From Candidatus Poribacteria bacterium (GTDB lineage Bacteria > Poribacteria > WGA-4E > WGA-3G), in contig JAPPDN010000908.1 of NCBI GenBank assembly GCA_028824575.1, positions 1-8,838 of the forward strand: a stretch of 8,838 nucleotides of DNA, written 5' to 3'. Below the pieces are notes generated by a model that was not told where the DNA came from, searched no databases, and was given only the letters and a program-made list of their open reading frames with translations. Position 1 is the stretch's first letter. Each line of letters starts with the position of its first letter. The position numbers and the translations under genes are program-made. Of this stretch, positions 7,897 through 8,838 are shown piece after piece.

Positions 7897-7925
7897 ATTA
7901 TACCATATTCGATGCAAAAAATCAA
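7897..7925 (-). promoter_or_regulatory. Sigma-70-type promoter of the helicase gene
   Basis: On the minus strand the -35 box TTGATT (7925-7920) and a perfect -10 box TATAAT (7902-7897) are 17 bases apart, the optimal spacing. Transcription would begin near 7890, giving a leader of about 115 bases before ATG 7774. No operator is obvious around it; a weak TAGCG/CGCTA inverted repeat (7855-7859 and 7878-7882) lies in the leader. This is the best promoter match in the window. Confidence 0.65.
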
Positions 7926-8075
7926 GGTTTTTTGAACATAATTCAGAACCATTCAATTCCCGCGAAACACTCTTGTAGGCGGGCTTTGTCCACCCGATTT
8001 ACGGGTCAGTTCTCAGTTCTTTAGTCCAATTTTGGCCCCCAGGCCCGGTAGGTTCGGTTTTGCGGTGTACTCACC

Positions 8076-8104
8076 CAAATTTTGCCCACACGCGGCAAAA
8101 TTTG
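8076..8104. repeat. Perfect 11-bp inverted repeat
   Basis: CAAATTTTGCC (8076-8086) and GGCAAAATTTG (8094-8104) pair perfectly around a CACACGC loop (8087-8093). The outer part of the stem is AT-only and no clean T run follows on either strand, so it is not a standard terminator. A protein-binding site, a repeat-element hairpin or a structured RNA are all possible. Confidence 0.75.
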
Positions 8105-8190
8105 TCTTTGCTTTACATTTGCGACCTGCATTCCAACTGAACCGGATACTCTACGGAACCCTTGAGGTTTCCTTCAAAAACTTCTTCAGT

Positions 8191-8234
8191 CCCGTAGGGT
8201 TTATTTGCTTGGGTATTTCTTCAGTATTTGTGTA
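8191..8234. repeat. Diverged copy of a short dispersed repeat, partner at 47-87
   Basis: Both copies share CCCGTAGGG, then a T-rich and G-rich stretch, then TTTCTTCA and a closing TGTGTA, in the same order and with nearly the same spacing (8191-8199, 8216-8223, 8229-8234 here; 47-55, 71-78, 82-87 in the other). They lie in two different intergenic regions about 8 kb apart, on the same strand. The similarity is judged by eye and includes small gaps. Confidence 0.4.
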
Positions 8235-8247
8235 GAAACATCTTATG

Positions 8248-8272
8248 TAACGGCACACGACGTGTGCCGTTA
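8248..8272. repeat. 25-base near-perfect palindrome
   Basis: TAACGGCACACG (8248-8259) and CGTGTGCCGTTA (8261-8272) are perfect 12-bp arms around the single base A8260. AT-rich ATATTTTAAG follows. As RNA it would form a stem of about 10-11 bp with a tiny loop, possibly a terminator; as DNA it resembles a dimeric operator or a dispersed palindromic repeat. It lies 148 bases before the next start codon. Confidence 0.8.
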
Positions 8273-8316
8273 ATATTTTAAGTTAATCGCATTAGGCGTG
8301 TCTAATACTTTAACCC

Positions 8317-8364
8317 GACTTACGCAGAAAGCGCGCCTACTAAAAACGATGAATCGCGTAAGTC
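8317..8364. repeat. 9-bp inverted repeat, GACTTACGC arms
   Basis: GACTTACGC (8317-8325) and GCGTAAGTC (8356-8364) are perfect inverted arms 30 bases apart. Similarity extends outward imperfectly: TTTAA stands three bases outside the left arm, with a TTAACTTTAAA stretch outside the right arm. Such arms can be the ends of a very small transposon remnant or a spaced operator or RNA stem in the leader of the BMP gene. Confidence 0.6.
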
Positions 8365-8383
8365 TTAACTTTAAATATGTGAC

Positions 8384-8400
8384 AACGTACGGCGTGCGTT
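8384..8400. repeat. 17-base palindrome just before the BMP gene
   Basis: AACGTACG (8384-8391) and CGTGCGTT (8393-8400) pair across G8392, with one T-G mismatch that would still wobble-pair in RNA. It shares the AACG...ACG-N-CGT...CGTT design with the longer palindrome at 8248-8272 and ends 10 bases before the ribosome binding site. It could bind a regulator or fold in the mRNA leader. Confidence 0.55.
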
Positions 8401-8410
8401 TACAATGTAT

Positions 8411-8415
8411 AGGAG
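8411..8415 (+). promoter_or_regulatory. Ribosome binding site that selects the start at 8420
   Basis: AGGAG is four bases before ATG 8420. An in-frame ATG at 8405 also exists, but this site would then lie inside the coding region and no comparable site precedes 8405. The start at 8420 is therefore preferred. Confidence 0.7.
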
Positions 8416-8419
8416 AACA

Positions 8420-8838
8420 ATGAACTATTTGAACATGTTGAAAAATGCAACCTTTTTAGTCTTCGGACTTTTATTAATCTATATCTGTGGCTGTAATCGA
8501 GTTCAGGATATGATCGTCTCTGAACCACAAGACGCGATGGAGGCTGCCTCAATTCGGGTAAGTGTTGTCTATCCGGGTGACTGCCTTGGCGATTCCTCTT
8601 ACTGTGATGTCCTCTATAACGGTATCCAGAAAGCCAAAGCCGAACTTAGCGTTGAGATAACCGAAATGGAGAGCAATTTCGAGACATGGGATATGCAGCT
8701 GCAAGCCGCTGCTGGAAACTCAGGGCTCGTTATCACTTCCGGTTATCAAATGGCTGACTCAGTTTCACGCGTGGCACCAGAATTTCCAGACGTTATGTTT
8801 GTTATTTTTGACGCCGCGGTGGATCTGCCGAATGTCGT
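8420..8838 (+). CDS. BMP/PnrA-family ABC transporter substrate-binding lipoprotein, 5' part
   Basis: Only the first 139 codons are inside the window. The protein begins with a short positively charged, hydrophobic leader (residues 1-24) and a plausible lipobox I22-C23-G24-C25, so Cys25 is probably lipidated and the protein anchored outside the cytoplasmic membrane. After a short linker, residues 45-139 match the N-terminal lobe of the basic membrane protein (BMP) family: VVYPGDCLGDSSYCDVLYNG (49-68), then a helix with NGIQKAKAEL, ES at 84-85, LVITSGYQMADSV (103-115), VAPEFPDVMFVIFD (118-131) and VDLPNV (134-139). Family members bind purine nucleosides or related ligands for an ABC importer, or act as nucleoside-sensing lipoproteins; the ligand here cannot be told. 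Cys55 and Cys62 in the first ligand loop are unusual and could form a disulfide. Permease and ATPase genes would be expected downstream, outside the window. No promoter was assigned with confidence. Confidence 0.85.
   Translation, partial: MNYLNMLKNATFLVFGLLLIYICGCNRVQDMIVSEPQDAMEAASIRVSVVYPGDCLGDSSYCDVLYNGIQKAKAELSVEITEMESNFETWDMQLQAAAGNSGLVITSGYQMADSVSRVAPEFPDVMFVIFDAAVDLPNV

Larger units (their letters stand above)
7926..8247. other. Non-coding, repeat-rich intergenic DNA
   Basis: No credible gene. A 67-codon frame from TTG 8032 lacks a ribosome binding site and reads straight through an inverted repeat. The stretch holds a small hairpin ACCCG/CGGGT (7992-8006), a tandem CAGTTCT pair (8007-8013 and 8014-8020), a perfect 11-bp inverted repeat (8076-8104), direct TTCTTCAGT copies (8182-8190 and 8217-8225) and a CCCGTAGGG repeat block (8191-8234). 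It looks like a remnant of dispersed intergenic repeats rather than a gene. I see no tRNA or rRNA signature. Confidence 0.5.

Noticed and set aside
7760..7978. A 72-codon plus-strand frame overlapping the start of the helicase gene
   Set aside because: It overlaps the helicase start, leader and promoter in antisense, and the translation looks random.
8032..8235. A 67-codon plus-strand frame in the intergenic region
   Set aside because: It begins with TTG, has no Shine-Dalgarno sequence and runs through an inverted repeat and a repeat block. It could be a frame kept open by chance inside a dispersed repeat.
8379..8406. GTGACA and TACAAT as a promoter for the BMP gene
   Set aside because: The spacer is only about 16 bases, and transcription would start near 8413, inside the ribosome binding site, leaving almost no leader.
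7926..8419. Search for tRNA, riboswitch or CRISPR repeats in the long intergenic region
   Set aside because: No cloverleaf with a GGTTCGA-type T arm, no regularly spaced identical repeats, and no riboswitch core that I recognise.

Overview
The window looks like chromosomal DNA from a member of Candidatus Poribacteria or a close relative. This is an inference from style, not from a marker gene. The pointers are a very large exported protein mixing c-type haem sites, SDL-type leucine-rich repeats, a cohesin-like domain and a dockerin, and ending in an NYPNPFNPETWIPYQL tail. That tail wording is typical of poribacterial surface and secreted proteins. Base composition is moderate, with AT-rich, hairpin-rich spacers between genes.

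Layout. 1-414 has no convincing gene; it holds two consecutive stem-loops followed by T runs, an AT-rich stretch and the leader of the first gene. 415-4551 (+) encodes a 1378-residue exported mosaic protein. 4552-4651 is a short convergent spacer with one hairpin that can serve as a terminator in both directions. 4652-7774 (-) encodes a 1040-residue UvrD/PcrA-type superfamily 1 helicase with a complete DnaQ-like DEDDh 3'-5' exonuclease domain inserted inside the helicase core. 7775-8419 is a 645-base intergenic region. It holds a good sigma-70-like promoter for the helicase, then a series of inverted repeats and a diverged copy of a short repeat also present near position 50. 8420-8838 (+) is the 5' part of a lipoprotein of the BMP/PnrA family, the substrate-binding subunit of nucleoside-type ABC transporters. 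It runs off the window.

The three genes do not form an operon. Genes 1 and 2 converge; genes 2 and 3 diverge. No shared pathway can be read from the window. The two most notable items are the domain fusions: a dihaem-type cytochrome with leucine-rich repeats, cohesin and dockerin in one chain, and a helicase with an internal proofreading-type nuclease. The palindrome-rich leader in front of the BMP gene is the most structured non-coding DNA.
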